Of a DNA stretch of 5,732 nucleotides, positions 5,478 to 5,732 are shown piece by piece (positions within the stretch are counted from its first letter, which is position 1; every line of letters starts with the position of its first letter). The stretch comes from Phycisphaerales bacterium UBA4658 (GTDB lineage Bacteria; Planctomycetota; Phycisphaerae; Phycisphaerales; UBA1924): assembly GCA_002405485.1 (NCBI GenBank), contig DHLW01000028.1:1-5732 (forward strand). Reading direction: 5' to 3'. Position numbers and translations under genes: made by a program. Under the pieces are notes generated by a model. It did not search any database. It saw only the letters and a list, made by a program, of their open reading frames with translations, and had not been told where the DNA came from.

Positions 5478-5732
5478 GTGCTCGTCATCGACGCGTACAA
5501 CCTCGTGCATGCCCTGGGAAAAGCCGCCGGGACCGGTGTGAAGCTGGGCCATGTCGTCCGCATGCTCGCGACCGCAGGGACTCGGATCACGGGAGGTCAG
5601 CGGGTCCTCCTCATCTGCGACGGTACTGGCCGAGGGAGCGGCGTGAGCGATGAGTTTACCCGCTCAGATTCCCCTATTCAGGTGGTCTTTGCCGGGCCTG
5701 GCAAGGACGCCGACGCCGCCATCGAGCGGCTG
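5478..5732 (+). CDS. YacP-like NYN-domain protein (putative RNA nuclease), 3' end outside window
   Basis: Eighty-five in-frame codons run off the right edge, so only the N-terminal part is seen. It opens with VLVIDAYNLVHAL, the first beta-strand and acidic IDxYN motif of NYN (PIN-like) domains. LLICDGTG (44-51) carries the second acidic residue, Asp48. FAGPGKDADAAIERL (71-85) matches the conserved third acidic segment of YacP-like proteins (Asp77, Asp79). NYN proteins are metal-dependent RNA nucleases or RNA-binding relatives involved in RNA processing. The start is uncertain: GTG 5478 fits the usual family N-terminus, but TTG 5472 has AAGG (5460-5463) at better spacing and would add two residues. 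It is transcribed divergently from rpsU across 169 bp. I saw no convincing plus-strand promoter there. Confidence 0.85.
   Translation, partial: MLVIDAYNLVHALGKAAGTGVKLGHVVRMLATAGTRITGGQRVLLICDGTGRGSGVSDEFTRSDSPIQVVFAGPGKDADAAIERL

Noticed and set aside
5309..5590. N-terminal extension of S21 to 183 residues
   Set aside because: The upstream 94 codons have no S21 similarity, cross the predicted promoter and hairpin, and overlap the divergent NYN gene start.

Overview
The window is GC-rich (roughly 60-65% by eye) and typical of a bacterial chromosome. It holds three complete minus-strand genes and the start of one plus-strand gene. The pyrophosphatase is of a divergent type, the S21 protein has a glycine/arginine tail, and both fit a member of the Planctomycetota, perhaps Phycisphaerae. 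That placement rests on impression and cannot be proven from this window. I see no tRNA, rRNA, CRISPR array, insertion sequence or sign of recent transfer.

Layout from left to right. Positions 1-485 hold no convincing protein gene. They do contain an unusual plus-strand element: a 13-base perfect complement of the 16S rRNA 3' tail (294-306), a long interrupted inverted repeat (317-412) and a strong plus-strand intrinsic terminator (426-457). I read this as the end of a small transcription unit, either a small RNA or a tiny leader-peptide transcript. At 486-1871 (minus) is an unrecognised 461-residue protein with about 11 membrane segments and a histidine-rich extracytoplasmic domain. At 1981-4821 (minus) is a 946-residue membrane-bound proton/sodium-translocating pyrophosphatase (hppA). 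It has its own promoter, a Shine-Dalgarno-supported TTG start and a terminator. At 5039-5308 (minus) is rpsU, encoding ribosomal protein bS21, with its own promoter, a leader hairpin and a terminator. From 5478 to the right edge (plus) runs the start of a YacP-like NYN-domain protein, a putative RNA nuclease, divergent from rpsU.

How the genes relate. The minus-strand genes lie in the order rpsU, hppA, membrane protein. rpsU and hppA look like separate units, because a terminator and a good promoter separate them. The membrane-protein gene starts only 34 nt after the hppA terminator hairpin, and no promoter is visible there, so it may depend on read-through from hppA. HppA would couple hydrolysis of pyrophosphate from biosynthesis to ion pumping across the membrane. 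bS21 acts in translation initiation on the 30S subunit, and the NYN protein probably acts in RNA processing.

The points most worth checking are the 16S-tail complement with its structured, terminated RNA at 294-457, and the degenerate catalytic signature plus large extra loop in the pyrophosphatase.
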